A stretch of 64,000 nt of DNA from Hermodice carunculata (Eukaryota > Annelida > Polychaeta > Eunicida > Amphinomidae). This document shows positions 23,690-37,657 of this stretch, piece after piece. The stretch is taken from positions 20,310,588 through 20,374,587 of the forward strand of contig OZ026630.1 of NCBI GenBank assembly GCA_964020975.1. Reading direction: 5' to 3'. A program made the position numbers and the translations under genes. Position 1 is the first letter of the stretch. Every line of letters starts with the position of its first letter. Under the pieces are notes generated by a model. It did no database searches and had not been told where the DNA came from. It was given only the letters and a program-made list of their open reading frames with translations.

Positions 23690-26045
23690 TTAAAGAGAAC
23701 TTTAAAAAGAACATTGCCACTTGGTGGAGAAAATACATAATGTTGAGCATTAGAATGCCCATTGACTTGCATAGTAATCAATAGGAAAGGTGCATTTACC
23801 GGTAAGTACCCAATTGAAAAAATCATTAATAATCAGAAATCCACAGCAGTGCCACCTAGTGTACAACTTTGTTTGACCCTTTCACAAGGAACATATCCAT
23901 AAGTTTCAGCTTAATCTCTGAATGACGGTTCTGGAGAAGTCAAAAACAGTGAAAACACACAACACATCATAAAATCAAGACGATCATGATGATCCTGTGC
24001 ACTGCTGACTGGAATTTGCTCTCACAATATTGCGATGCATGCACTGTAGTCTGTATAAATATATACATGTACAGTGGTAACACTCAAGCATCGGTATCTG
24101 AGAAGAAGTCGAAATTGTAAATACAATAATGCAATACATGCACTATATGGCCATCTATATTTATGCAGTGGCAGCACTCACTTACGTTTGTAAAGTTCGA
24201 TATCCCGTAACTTTGTCAAAATTTAACATATCCATATTATTTTTTCAAATATACATTATCTAAAGTCCAACTAGATTCTAATAAAATTTTAAGTTATTCT
24301 ATTTAGCCGTTCTAGAGTAGAAGTCGAAAATAGCCTTAGCACACAAAAATTCATGGAATAATTTGGGGAAAATTGCAGCCCCACCTGGTGGCCAAAATAA
24401 GAGCTAGTCACCCTAGATGACCCTTTGTGCAATATCAAAGCAATTGACCAGGTGGTTCTTGAGACCAGGATTTTTTTTTTTTTTTCAAAAAATAAATTTA
24501 AAAATTCATCAAAAATAGAACAATTATTGCATCATCAGTTCCTTTGCAAACTTGGCAGATGTCCACCTGGGAAACATCCATGTGCAAAATCAAAATATTC
24601 CATGAGGCTGTTTTTGAGAAGAAGTCGACAATGTAAATACAAGAGTGCAATATATGCACAGTATTGCCATATATACAAACACAGTGGCAGCACTCACTTA
24701 GTCGCAAAGTTTGATGTCCCGTAACTTTGTCAAAAATTAACATATCCACGTTATTTTCGCAAACTTTTATCGTCTAAAGGCCAACTATAATCTGATGAAA
24801 GTTTGAGAAATTTTGTTGAGCCATTCTGGAAAAGAAGTCGAAAATAGCCTTAACACACAAAAATTCATAAAAAAGGGGAAGCGTCACCTGGTGGATAAAA
24901 TAAGAACTACTTGACCCCAGATGATCGCATGTGCAATATCAAGCAATTGCCCAAGTAGTTCTTGAGATGAAGAAATTTTAATTTTTTCAAAAAATATATG
25001 AAAAAATTCATAACAAATAGAAAAATCATTACATCATCATCTCTTTCGCAACCTTTGTAGAGGTCCACCTAGGGAACATCCATGTGCAAAATCAAAACAT
25101 TCCATGCAGCGGTTTTTGAGTAGAAGATGAAAATGTAAAAAGTTGAACGCCAGAGGGAAGGACAGATGGATGGACAACAGACGTAAAAGGATTGTATATG
25201 CTCTGCTGAGTGATAAGTCAGCAGAGCTAAAAATGACACGTCAGCATCACCTGGTGAACAAACTAAAAAATAGGAGTAACTAGAAGTGTCCCCGTGTGAT
25301 ACCAAACCAATTGGATGAGTGGTACCGAGAAGATTTTTTAAGACTCGCCCAATAAAAGAACAAAAAAAAAATCATTGAAAATGAAAAAATCACTGGAGCG
25401 TGACCATTGGAACACACTTGGTAGAGACTTACCTGAGGTACATTGCCACCAAGTACCAAGTGAATCTGGCTGATGCTTTCAGAGAAGTTAAAAATGTGAA
25501 TTAGCATCAGAATGCCCATTGACTAACATGTTAATCAATAGGAAAGGTGCATTTACTGATTAGAAAAAATGAATTGAAAATTTATTTTAAAAATCAGCAA
25601 TCTACAGCAGTGTCACGTAGTGAACAACTTTGTTTGACCTTTTCACAAGAAACATATCCTCGAAGTTTCAGCTTAATCTGACCGACGGTTCTGGAGAAGT
25701 TAAAAATAGCGAAACCACACAAAAAATCATTAAAAAAAATATTTAAAAAATTGTAGCGAAACAAATTGAGTTTTCCTTTGTAATATCAAGGTAATTGGGT
25801 CAGCAGTTTTTGAGAAAAATCTTTTTCAAGATTTGCCCCAAAAAAGAACCACCAAAAAAAATATGGAAAAAAACAAAAATCACTGGAACGTGACCATTTG
25901 AAACTTGGTAAAGAACCACCCAAGGTAGCCTAAATTGCCACCAAGTTTGAAGTGAATCTGGTTGACGGTTTTGGAGAAGTCGAAAATGTGAATTGTGAGC
26001 AATGGCATAAGCACTGCTGGCTGACATGCCAGCTGAGCTAAAAAC
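23690..26045. repeat. modular array of diverged long repeats with hairpin ends
   Basis: Blocks recur within this tract. ATGCCCATTGACTxxCATxxTAATCAATAGGAAAGGTGCATTTAC occurs, in parts, at about 23754 and 25511. A following block (ACAACTTTGTTTGACC to ACGGTTCTGGAGAAGT) occurs at about 23866 and 25625, giving a spacing near 1.76 kb. A third pair (GTAACTTTGTCAAAA to GAAGTCGAAAATAGCC) recurs at about 24210 and 24720, about 0.51 kb apart. Phrases such as CACCTGGTGG and GAAGTCGAAAAT punctuate the modules. Two modules end in hairpins followed by GAGCTAAAA: 25200-25227 (10-base arms) and 26016-26033 (GCTGGC/GCCAGC). No coding sequence is seen. Confidence 0.7.
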
Positions 26046-26519
26046 CTGATTGAAATCATTTTACTCTTGACAGCAACCAAAGTAATGGTGCAATTTGACG
26101 TCTGGTCATTAGAACCACCATGGAGTCATGCAGGTGTTTGGGTAACTTGGCCTTTGACATGCGACTTTGGGATGTACGTGGACAAAAGGTGTCTTTTCTG
26201 GTGTTCTTGACTTATTAGTCAGCTGAGATGATAGCAAAAGAAGAAAGTATGCCTACCTGGTATGTCATTTTGTGATATTTATGAATCTGGATAACAAAAA
26301 TGCTCTGCCTGCATTATAACTATGCCTATGACTCAGAAAACACACGCCACAGCACAACGTAGCCCATAGTATTTATCAAATAATCCAGAAATAGGCCTAT
26401 GTGACCCCTATTCACAAATTTCAACCAATCAATGCCAGCAAAGTTAAAAGCAGGAAAAGGCAAGTGAAGTTTTATGATATGAAGCCAAAGCACATAGGCC
26501 AACTGCTATGTCAGCGCAA
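26046..26519. other. non-coding spacer
   Basis: No gene or clear element is recognised between the modular repeats and the DIRS-like fossil. Confidence 0.45.
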
Positions 26520-29500
26520 GTCATCTGAGGGGTGACACCCCCTCCCCAACAGAAGGTTGATCGACTGCTGGATCAACCACCACTGCAGAAGAGACAGACT
26601 ATAGGAAATGCCGTCACCAAACAAAATGTCTCAGTGGTGGGGCTAGCAGCTTGAGGAACCACTCCGTGACTGTCTGCTCCACCCTCCACAAGATGGGTGT
26701 CCAAGTCAGGCTGAGGCCCAGACTTAGAAGGTGAAGTGCCCAACACTGGTGTTAGCACCATACCTTACCTTCCGGAGAAGGAGAAGAACAGTGGTGACGC
26801 CTACTCTTCCTCTTCTCCCTCCTATGACAGGAGCACAAACAGTCATGACCAGGGGTGGGCGGCAGGGAACAGAGTGGCCCTGAGGCCGACTCATCTCCCG
26901 CATCCCCAAGAGTAACCATAATGCTGGAGCCCTAGCCACTGAGGACTATCATACGGTCTGAGGCCTCGGCTTCTGAAGACCAGAAATCATCCACCGTCAC
27001 CCGGGGGCACCTAATAAAGGCCACCGCTGTTACCACACTAGCCACAGAAGGCTTTGGCGCCACTCTATGAGGCAGGGCCAGTCATCATGGTACAGATGGG
27101 CCCCCTAATGCCAAATAGTCTGCTAACTCTCTCGTGGTAGAGGTAGGAAAACCACAAAATATTCACTCTGGCAAACACAAAACAATCAGTTTGCACATAT
27201 AAGTGTGTCAGAATTTACATCAAGACGAAAGATAAACTTGTCTTGTTCCAGAGGAAAAAGAGTGATCCAACCTCTCTAAACATTCGCCAAAAATGGCAAA
27301 CATGGCCTACATCTTGCCCAACAACACTTGTGAACAGGGCTCTGCCTGGACAGCCAAAGCTTGCCCTGGAAGGAAACCCTGGTGGAATTGCAGGGAGTGA
27401 TGATATCAAAGGGGTCACCTAAGCTCAACCTGAAGCCATGGCCATTTTCTCTCCCCCCCCCCTTCCATGCTCACTGTGCAAGTGATTGCCAAACTCTGTT
27501 GCCTGACTACCAATGCATGGCTGGCAGCAGGACAAACTGGCTGGGGAGGGCCACTAATCACAGATCTGCAGGAAGGAGCTACCATGGAAGTGGAGATGAC
27601 TGGCACGGCAATGCCCTACCACTTGCCTTGAAGAATCTGTGGTAGGCCTCACCCCATCCCTCTTGAGGGCCTGGATTCAAGGACCAGTTTGGGCCTGGCT
27701 ATGAGGCCTGGGCCTCGACTTTGAGATCTTCAGCCTCACATCAAGGACCAGTGGTCCATTGCAAGGCACCGAGACCTTGTACTCACAACATGCCTCTGGA
27801 GATCAGAGCATCCATCTTACAGATTTAAAGTCTCCCTGATGGACTTTCTAACACTGAGAAGAAGTCCTCTTCCAACAAATGTTGCATAACTCTCCTCAGT
27901 GCAGAACATGTTGCTCTTGCGCATGCAAGAGCAACATGCAAGATTGTTGTCCAAGTATGCAATCCTCTGGTGATTAGTGTTCCACCAAACATCCAGTCCC
28001 AATGTCCCAATCCATTCTGACCAAGTCGCCAAACTAAGCCAGCAATAGGACTAGGTAACAAGGATACCTATCAACTATCACACAACGAGAAAAGAGACAA
28101 GAAGAAGATTAAAAAGAGCAGAATAAAGGAAGGTTTCAAACAACACACATCTACCACAAATGGACAGCAGATTACGAAGCTGAATTGTGCATGCTTGCTT
28201 ATATGCATTACCACCACCAGGAGTGCTGCACCATGCAACAGAGCGTGGATGGGTTCAATGCAGCCGCATGGTGATAGCACTGGATCCAGGGAATTTTTAT
28301 GGGGGCTCTGGCAAAGCCCCTAAGTGTATGGAAACCAGCTTAAGTGACTTGTGGTGTTGTATTGTGTCCTTAATTTAAGAATTACCAAAACATCAACATT
28401 CATCTTCCAATTCCAATTTCTTCCTTCTTGGGCACCATTTCTGTGGGGTGGAAGAGTTGGGGAGCTCCTTGAACTTTCATTCACCAAGACTGTTCTAGTG
28501 CTGTAAGCACTATCCCTTCTGTGGAATTCGTTTGCTGAGCCTTCCTGGACTATTTAGTGTCTGGTGGGTCAGATCGCAGACTGAGGGAGGACAGGGCCTG
28601 CCAGGCAATTGCTACTTTTGCTCACAATGGGAGACAATTACAGAGTATTCTTTTATCTTAGATACCCTGAGACACAGCTCTTCATTGCCCTCCATGAATG
28701 GATGTCATCCTTGGATCTCAGGGACGTGTTTTTCCACATGCCCATCATGGAGACTTCACGACAGCATCTGCAGTGCACTTTTTAGGCCAGGTCTACCAGT
28801 TTAGGGCAGTTTGGCCTTGCCATGGCACCCCCCCCCCCCCGTGTTCACCTGGTTGGCAAAGGCGGTCGCAGTGCACCTTCTCCAGAGTGCACTGTGCATT
28901 CATGTGTACCTGGAAGACTGGCTGGTCCAGGTTACAAAGGTGCCTAGATTTGCAGCATCACACACAGACCATTCTTGAACTTTTTTGCAAATGCTTAGGC
29001 CTACTTATGAATCTCTCCAAGTCCAGCCCAACTCCAGAGCAGATCTTTGTTTTTCTTGGCATCCAGTTCCACCTGGTCGCCTTCATCTGTCATCCCATGG
29101 TAGAAACTCCAGTTGATCCTAAAGCTGTTTCTGACCCATGAAGTTCCCTCGGCCTGGCAGTGGCAAACCCTGTTAGGCTCCCTATCCTCGATAGACTCTC
29201 AGGTCCCTGAGTCACCTTCACCGTCATCCCTTGGAACACGCTCTGCAGGACAGATGGTGAATGGACCAAGGTTAAGAAGTGCAGGTGCTGGTACTCCCGT
29301 AGGATTGCTGGCACCTCATTTGGTGAACCATATGGGAAACCGTTATGTTGGGACAGATGACTCAGCCGTAACTCACCATGTACACGGACTCATCTTGGTC
29401 CAGGTGTGGAACCCATGTAGAGAGCTGGATGGCATGGGGCCTTTGACTGATGCAGTCTGCCTCATATTACATAAGCTAATTGGAACTGGAGGTGGTACAC

Positions 29501-30900
29501 TTAGTGCTCCTCCACTTCCAGGATCTAGTGGAGCACAAACATGTTCTTGTTATGTGCAACAACAGGACTCCAATTACCTTCCTCAACCAGCAGTTGTGTT
29601 CCCAAAAGCTGATGGAGCTGGTCAGACACATCACATGATAGTGCTATGATCATGAATAACATCCACATGTACACAAGGGATGTCGTGGGACTACAGAATG
29701 TTCTGGCCAATCAACTCTTGAGAAGAGGTCAGCAAGTAGGGATGGAGTGGTTGCTCAACCCTTGGGTCATTCAGGCAATCTGGGCCATGTGGCGTACCCC
29801 ACACGTGGATCTGTTCAAGATAAGCGCAAATGCAAAACTTCCAGTTTAAAATGTCTCCTGTCTTGGATCCTCATGCCCTAGCTGTGGATACTGTAGCCAT
29901 GGACTTCAGCAACTTTTGATCTTATGCCTTTCTGCCTACACAGATCAACCCTAGGGTCCTGCTGAAGGTTCAGTTGCAACCTGATCTTAGTCATCTCCTG
30001 GCAACCAAGGACAGATGGGTCCCTGGACCTTCAGGAATTAAGTATTGAGCCACCACTACATTTGTCGGCATGGCAGAAACTTCTGGTAAAACCATGGATG
30101 TGTGTGTTCCACAGGAACCCTCAAATGCTCATCCTAAATGCTTGGCGGTTGTGGCACAGCATATCCACAACAGAGGTTTCTTGGAATTGTTCACAGATAT
30201 AGAATTACCAGATGGGTGATTCGATCCTCTTCTCTAGAGGTTTATTTGGCTCATAGACAAGTGTTTTCAGATTTGTGCACAGGTCAGAAAATACATCCAT
30301 GGTCTCCATGCATTGCAGACATCTTGCTGTATCAGAGGGTGATCCTCAGTAAGAGTTCAAAAACTGTGATGGGGTTTCAGTCCACCATCTCCCCCAACCC
30401 TACAGACACTGCCTTATGGAACCATATAACCTCCCCTGGCGCCCACCATGTTTTCCATGACTCAATGGTTTTGCTAGATCTCCAGGACCTGAAAAATGGA
30501 AATAGACAGTGTTTACCCATGTGGCAGACTGCTATCGGGTTGTCGGGCAATTTCCCGGGGGGAGGGCCTAGTGCAGTCCCATTCTGGTTCGTAAGGAGGG
30601 TTTCCGGGCTTTGGTCAGGATTCTGCGTTTGGCAGCATGAACTCCAAGTACCTCTGAGGTTTTCCCTTCAGATGTCACTTGCTCACTCTTACTGATGTTT
30701 CCCCCCCCCCCCTCGGCTCTTGGTCCTGCTGGTCGTTGGTCAGTATTCTTGTAGCATTACACTCTCCTCCATTGTATTTGTATATCGACAATGGTGGTGG
30801 AGAGGTAACACTACATAACTAGTACATGAAATTTTTAGTAATTTTTTTATTATTAAGTATACTTACCTCTTGACCGCCATAGAGGCCCACCCAACCACCC
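26520..30900 (+). mobile_element. fossil DIRS-like (tyrosine-recombinase) retroelement
   Basis: The plus strand carries, in order, a GC-richer region with possible gag-like content (about 26520-28400, uncertain) and a reverse transcriptase region (about 28650-29100). RNase H-like sequence follows (about 29330-29650), then a segment resembling the DIRS connector (about 29650-29990) and a tyrosine-recombinase-like N-terminal region (about 30150-30500). The order RT, RNase H, YR without a protease or DDE integrase is characteristic of DIRS elements. A small inverted repeat near 30749-30815 may belong to the terminal structure. The element is clearly broken many times and looks old; both outer limits are approximate. 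Confidence 0.65.
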
Positions 30901-31083
30901 TGCTTTCTTCATGCAGGTGATGTCTACTGATCAATCATCAAGGAGAAAGGAAGAACACGGGAGCATGCACACCAGGAGTCACCCCCAGATCCAGAGTTAC
31001 TGAGGCGGTTCACGAAAAAAGAAAAAAGATACCTAGCTAGCAAAAAAAGCATAGCCCTGCGGCTAAATCAACCACTCTCAAGC

Positions 31084-31122
31084 TGTGCTAAACCCGAGAG
31101 CGGAGCTCGAGGGTTTAGCACA
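31084..31122. repeat. short hairpin
   Basis: Twelve-base perfect arms (TGTGCTAAACCC and GGGTTTAGCACA) around a 15-base loop that itself contains GAGCTC. Confidence 0.8.
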
Positions 31123-31464
31123 ATTTGTCTGTGATTGATTCAACCACCCGACCTAAGGAAGGCAAATCAATGCTTATTCTGACATGTGTATAGGTTCAGC
31201 ACTCAGAAAATCTGCATGTTTCAGCACGTATGCCGTTTCCAGATTAGGCGAATGTTGACAATGTTCCGGCGCCACTTTTGTTTCATCGGCTGTTGTAATT
31301 ACATTATTTTTATTACTTTGTTGGATCTCTCCGTGCGGAGAAATAAAACTGCAATACATCGAAATGATATTAATTCATACATCAAAATAATAAATCATAA
31401 CTAAAAGTAATTATGAAAACAGATTGAGATCGTACTCGGAGAAATAATAGGGTCTGCAGAACTT

Positions 31465-31608
<144 letters not shown>

Positions 31609-32245
31609 ACATATAAAGCATACATCAAAATAGATGCATTTACACACTAAACATATAAATCATAACCCAAGGTCGACTTAAACGTAATACGAGATATACA
31701 TAGGATTTATAATTTCAGATTTCAAAATAAAGTAAAATATTGGGGAAACTGGGGTTTGCTATTACAAAATGTTATCTTTTATTCAGCCAAAAGATGGACA
31801 TATCAAACAACTTTGTCTTATCATAGAATCTTCTCCGTACTCTTTGGAATGAATTTTCTGACGCTGAGAGCTGCAGTATTCACGAGATAATTAGAGAATT
31901 GGAACGCACAAAAATGCAACAACTTGCCCCTTGTTTGCTGTACGTTGTTATACCCGTGAGGGGTACATTCTTACACTATATCAAATGTCAGTACATAGTA
32001 ATATTTATGGCAAAAGTAAAAAAAAAAACATACTAATATTTTGAATTGTATAATTTGGGATCTTGTTTAGAAGGCATTAGTTCTGGAATTACAGGTGAAA
32101 ATATAAAAATTATAGACTGATAAATGGCAAAACTATTGAAATTCTGGGATTCTTGGTAAATATGTGAAGATTATGGTCTGATTAATGACAACATTTTTGG
32201 CCATTTGTGCAATGATATTGGAAAGCTTCATGGGAAAAAAGATTG

Positions 32246-32295
32246 TACATGTATGTATGTATGTATGTATGTATGTATGTATGTATGTATGTATG

Positions 32296-32349
<54 letters not shown>

Positions 32350-32397
32350 CCAATATATATATATTATATATATATTATATATATATATATTCTTGAA
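32246..32397. repeat. (GTAT)n-(CTAT)n-(TA)n compound microsatellite
   Basis: GTAT repeats (to about 32297) change sharply to CTAT repeats (to about 32349), followed by TATATAT/TATTATA runs. Confidence 0.97.
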
Positions 32398-33693
32398 AGA
32401 GACGAACCCCTCAAAGTTGTTTTATGGGCATACAAAATTAAAAGAAATATCGGGCAGCAATCTTTCCATACATACAAATTGCTTAGACAAAGTTCAGAAA
32501 ATAAGCTTTTCTTTGAAAATAATTATGGGTCATAACTACAGATGATAATAGGGATGCCAAACACTCTGAAAAGGACTCCTTATCCACCCATACCCACACC
32601 CACACACCCATCCACCCACCCATTAGTGGGACACATTATGTGCATATTCACACATACATCCGAATGACATTAATCAAGTGTCCCAAGAATTGTTTTATTT
32701 GAGAATGAACCTGGAAATATCAGGTGTTTAACAATTTCATTTTCACTCCGACAAATATTGGATCCAAATGAAAAAAAAAATCAGCACACTTATGAGCCTG
32801 CAAGCAGGTGCCCCAAGAATTCTGTTACTTGAGAATCAGTTTAACACATCCAATTCACAGTTCTACTTTAGTTCAATAATTGTCTCATTAGAGTCAAATA
32901 AAACAAAGAAAGGTATACTGTCACAAATTTTAGATTTAAATTGGGGCAAACTGTTACATTGTTGGTGATAGTTTTTGCAGCTCGGGGTAAGTTGTTAGAG
33001 CTGCAACAACTGTCCCCAATCGGGTTTCACCATTTCTCACCAAATTGACAGCTTTCAGGGACGGAACTGACGGTAAATCATGTTGCTTAGTTAAAGACGT
33101 TTGTATTTACTTTCGTTCAAAACATATTTACCTTCTAACCACTGAACACTGAAGATTCTATAAATGTCATCTGACATGTGACAAAATTACTACTAATGGA
33201 TAAAAACAGTCATTTTTACATATCCGCCTTCCAAACGTGCGCCGCCCAAGCAAGACATGTAGTTTGTGATGCCCCCTAACGAGTGTTTCTGCCAATGATA
33301 GCAATAGGTGCACCCTCTAAACAATTTATTTTGAAATAACAGTGTTGTGAAAACCTACCCCTGTAACAACTGGCCCCGGGCTCCCCTACACTTGATGTTA
33401 TATATTAAGGTGTTCAGTTCATACAGTTTTGTTACGCTGGGAGTGCAAGGCAATAACCAGTGTGTCAAGAGTAATTTTCCTCCTGCCCTTTATTCTTAAG
33501 CCTAAAATAATTTATAAAAAATAGCACGTGTTTCATTTTTATTTCTATTTCTCTCTTCCACATTAAGTTTTTGAGGCAAACCTGACACTAAAAATAAAAC
33601 TCTGGCCGTCGGGATGGTGAGTTGCAGTGTGTATTGTCACAAGTAATGAATGCATTTGAACATTTGTGTACAACATAAGGTCCATATGCCCAC

Positions 33694-33808
<115 letters not shown>

Positions 33809-34079
33809 ATAGATTTGTATGTTTGTGCGAACGATGATTCTGATGTGACTGGTCTTCTATTCGCCACTCCCGCTTTGCCATGGAATAAGCATACAGTGCC
33901 ATCTAGTGATAGAAGTTCGCGAACATTTTGAACTCCAAAGTACGCAAACATTTCAAAATATGGGAGCTCACACTCAAGGTTGATAAGTGAACTTTAATGA
34001 CTTTTGGGCCAAAGAGGGTTCCCATTAGATGAGAGATGTCTTACATCTTGTAAATGTTCCCATTAAGTCAACTTATGAA

Positions 34080-35200
34080 TATTGTCAGGTAGGTATGACT
34101 TTTGTGTTTGATAAATTCCATAGCTCAACAGCGACTATGGTGAAAGTTTCGAAAACAAGCGCGCGCAACATGCTTCGAGCTCAAACAAAACATTGTGAGG
34201 TGTAATATCAAACCTAAACAGTCTCTCTTTTTATTCCACGCCGTTGTTACTCCTATATTTACATACGTATCTGAATATGGCTACCGGTAAACAGTGTTAG
34301 AAAGAAAAAACCCAAAATCTGAGTGTTTATAGACAAAGAAAATATGGGCCCTTTGTTGTAGCTCCTTTATATTGGGTAAACTGTGTCTGACGCACCGTGG
34401 GTTTTACGCTGTTGTAAAGGGGTAGTTTCAGATATAAAATTATTATTATCAAAATTATTACACAACTTGAAAAAAAACAAAGTTATCTTTAATTTTACCC
34501 CAACTTTTATCAATTGATGCTGGGTGTGAACAAAAAAACACATAATCCAGCAGTTAGCGGCGAACTAGGGGCATGTCTTTCACTTATGTCTAACTTGGAG
34601 AAGTCCACAAGTACAATAAAAAGTTAAAATGTCTGGGACCTGATACACTTTTGTACCAAAGCTCAAGAGACCTGAAAATCTTTCGAACCAAGTTGAATCA
34701 AAACACGAAACCTCTTTTTCAACATATTCGAAAATATATGGAAGGCAGATATTACTGACATCATGACAGCACACAGAGCTCTGGAACTCAAGTATAAATT
34801 ACACAATACATCTGAACTCTATAAGACTCAAAATGGAAAATTTTCACCGTGCGCCATTAAAACTTAAACAGAGCCACCGTTTTGAAAGGTGCAACCAAGC
34901 TTTTCATAATGCTGACTACCTATAGGCCTTGGTAAAAATTAGAAACAGTGCACATCTTTTGTGGATAGAAACCGGGCAATACTGTCGACCAGTCACTGAT
35001 AGCAGCCAAATGTGTTCTTTTATTGGGAATGAGGATGAGAAGCATTCTGTATAAAGATAACGCCCAACCAGTTTTCGATAATTTTGTTCATTTTGACATT
35101 CTGGTAGACATATATATTGTCTATCAGTTTTCCAAATTTGGTTATTTCAGTCCGATACAATATGGAAAAAAAACATAAGAAAATACATTTAATGCTAACA
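34080..35200 (+). mobile_element. 3' coding part of a non-LTR retrotransposon relic
   Basis: At 34217-34291 the plus strand reads PKQSLFLFHAVVTP followed by IFTYVSEYGYR. This matches the thumb-region signature of jockey/CR1-like LINEs, where a leucine/phenylalanine-rich stretch leads to PxxTYxxExW. Further down, a GNEDEKHSV segment at about 35020-35047 resembles the C-terminal DEFHFL-type motif. The reading is interrupted by many stops and frame changes. Confidence 0.5.
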
Positions 35201-35869
35201 TGGTAGTCGATGGAGGCTAACACAACCTTTGAATTCTGATAATTTTTGATAAAAATCATCCATTTGCAATTTTTGAATTGGGCCGTTGAAAAAAAAAGAG
35301 ATGCATATATAAAAACTCCCGCATATAGTTTTGTAGATGCATGCACTGAAATCATAATAACACAAATTTGACCTTTTTTCTTTAATAGTGTTCAAGAGAT
35401 ATCCAAAATTTCACAAACACATATTTTACCCAAAACGCTTGTGTTTATACCACGACTTTGAATGTAGAGTTCCATCTTAAGTGCAGACAGATTATGAAAA
35501 GCCTTGTGGTCAATTAAGTTTGTAGGTTTATTATGTAGGAATGCATGTATCTGGCATGTTTGGTTTACAAGTGAAGTCGCTTTGCAAGGTTGGACATTAC
35601 CTTAACATGTCAAATATACTGTAATTTAAGGCTCCAAACGATTAAGGGTCTGTAATAACTGCAGAACTTAACGAACCTCTCAGACAACAACATGCTGTTT
35701 TACTCACTAAATTCAGAAGGGTCCTGTACAAAAGTTCTTGCCAAATATATTTTGCTTGTTTGTTTTTTTTTTTTTTTTTTTATTCTTTGTCTATGAACAT
35801 ATTTCACCTGGGAGCCCATTCAGAAAATTGTAGTATCTGTTTTTTTGTTTTTTGTTTTCATGGGGCGCA

Positions 35870-36541
35870 GTAGCAATACATCGAGATAATATTTTAACCT
35901 AAAAGAAAATAAAATTTATACAATAAATACAAAATATAACTTTCATGCAAAAGTTTAGACATTTCATGTAAAATAATGTTGTTTATATGATTTCTTAAAA
36001 TAAACTGTTGATTCCACGTCTCTTAAAGTTGCTGGTAAAATACCCCACACTTTTGCATCGTTATGTAAAAATAAACTTTTTGAAAATTTTATAGATGTAC
36101 CATTGCTAGTCGGGAAAGATCATCTATATAAAGAGGAATTATAATCGTTCCCAGTACTGAACCCTGAGCAGATCCAATATCAAATCTTTAAACTTAAGAC
36201 AACTTTCCGCTGCAAGAAACAATCTGTTTTCCTTCGTAGATGTGAACTGAACCAACTTAATTCATTTTCCAGAACACTATATTTCCTTAGTTTTTCGATG
36301 GGGTAATATAATGTATTGTGTCAAAGCATTTTACATGGACAAAACAAATTCCTGTCATCAAATCAGCATTCATACTCCCATACCATTCGCCAATAACTCT
36401 ATGAAGACATGTCTGGGTTGAGTGGTATTTTAGATAAGCTGACTGCCGAAATACTATCACTAACTCCTGGAAATCAGATTCACACACGCATGAAGATTTT
36501 TTCTTTTCTCTTATATTTCTTTGTACCGTTCGAATTAGCAT
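35870..36541 (-). mobile_element. reverse transcriptase fragment of a non-LTR retrotransposon
   Basis: The minus strand reads KYHSTQTCLHRVIGEWYGSM followed by TGICFVHVKCFDTIH (about 36450-36315). Next come KQIVSCSGKLS (about 36230-36198) and SAQGSVLGTIIIPLYIDDL (about 36165-36110). These correspond to RT motifs with the STxxxLxxVxxxW, FDTIxH and PQGSVLGP boxes of jockey/CR1-like LINEs. Stops and small frame changes break it. Confidence 0.7.
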
Positions 36542-36818
36542 TCACGTGTGGGCAAAAAGTAAAAACATATTTCTGTCAACAGTGCTTTGTACATTCCGTT
36601 GAATCCTATGGATGTATACATGTAACTAACTGAATGCAAACCTTACTCCAGCTGTCCACAGACGTCACCAGCATCAGATAGCATACAAAATTTTGTAGAA
36701 TTGTGTTTAGAAAAGCCTCTAGTAAAATGCAGTCTACTCATCATAACCGCCTCCGATTTAATATATGTGGAGAACTTTACTGACATGAACCAATCCAATA
36801 TGAAAAGGTAGAGTCACA

Positions 36819-36923
<105 letters not shown>

Positions 36924-37200
36924 AAACTAAACTATATATAAAACAGCACGGGCAATACGAGACCCGGCCGTTCCGTGCACATATGCACCATTACTCAATC
37001 ATAATATTTACGGGTGGCCCATTAAGGTTGACTTTCTATTGAAAGCGGCATTCATAAATAATATAATGGTCCTGCGGGTAGACATTGCACCATCCCTTGC
37101 TGACATTATGAAAATGAAGAACTTTATTGGCATAAAGGGTACCTCATACAAGGTGAAGTCTGAACAGACAACATAATACATAATTCGAAACAAAATACAT

Positions 37201-37657
37201 CAGGGGCGGATGCAGAAATTTTGCAGCTGGGGTGCTGAAAACCTGTACAGAGCGAGCTGGTTGCGAGCACCTGAGATGCGCGAAACCGCCTCCCCATCCC
37301 CCACCCCCCACCACCACCACCACCGAAAAAAATAAAAGAAAAAAAGAGAAGGTTGAGCATGCAAAATGGTGAAATCTGACACATTCTTGGGACGAACTAA
37401 TGCAATTTTGAACAGACTAATATTAATTGTACAAACACACTGAGATATCAGGTTGAAAACATAATTAACTGATACATGGCATTGTCAAGCTCCCTCATTT
37501 TTCTTCATTATATACATCATATTTACCATGTTTACTGACTTCTTTTCAATGTTCCTGGGAGTGCCTCCCGACATTCAATTCACACAGCACTATGTCTTTT
37601 TGGGGGGAGGGGGGAGGTGCTGGCGCACCTCCTGCACCCATCCTGGATCCGCGCCTG
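37201..37657. mobile_element. hAT-like MITE
   Basis: The left end CAGGGGCGGATGCAG and the complement of the right end (CAGGCGCGGATCCAG) form an imperfect 15-base terminal inverted repeat. The CAGGGGCGG type is common for hAT-derived elements in marine invertebrates. There is no transposase. Flanks share TACAT on both sides, but a full eight-base duplication is not evident. Confidence 0.55.
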
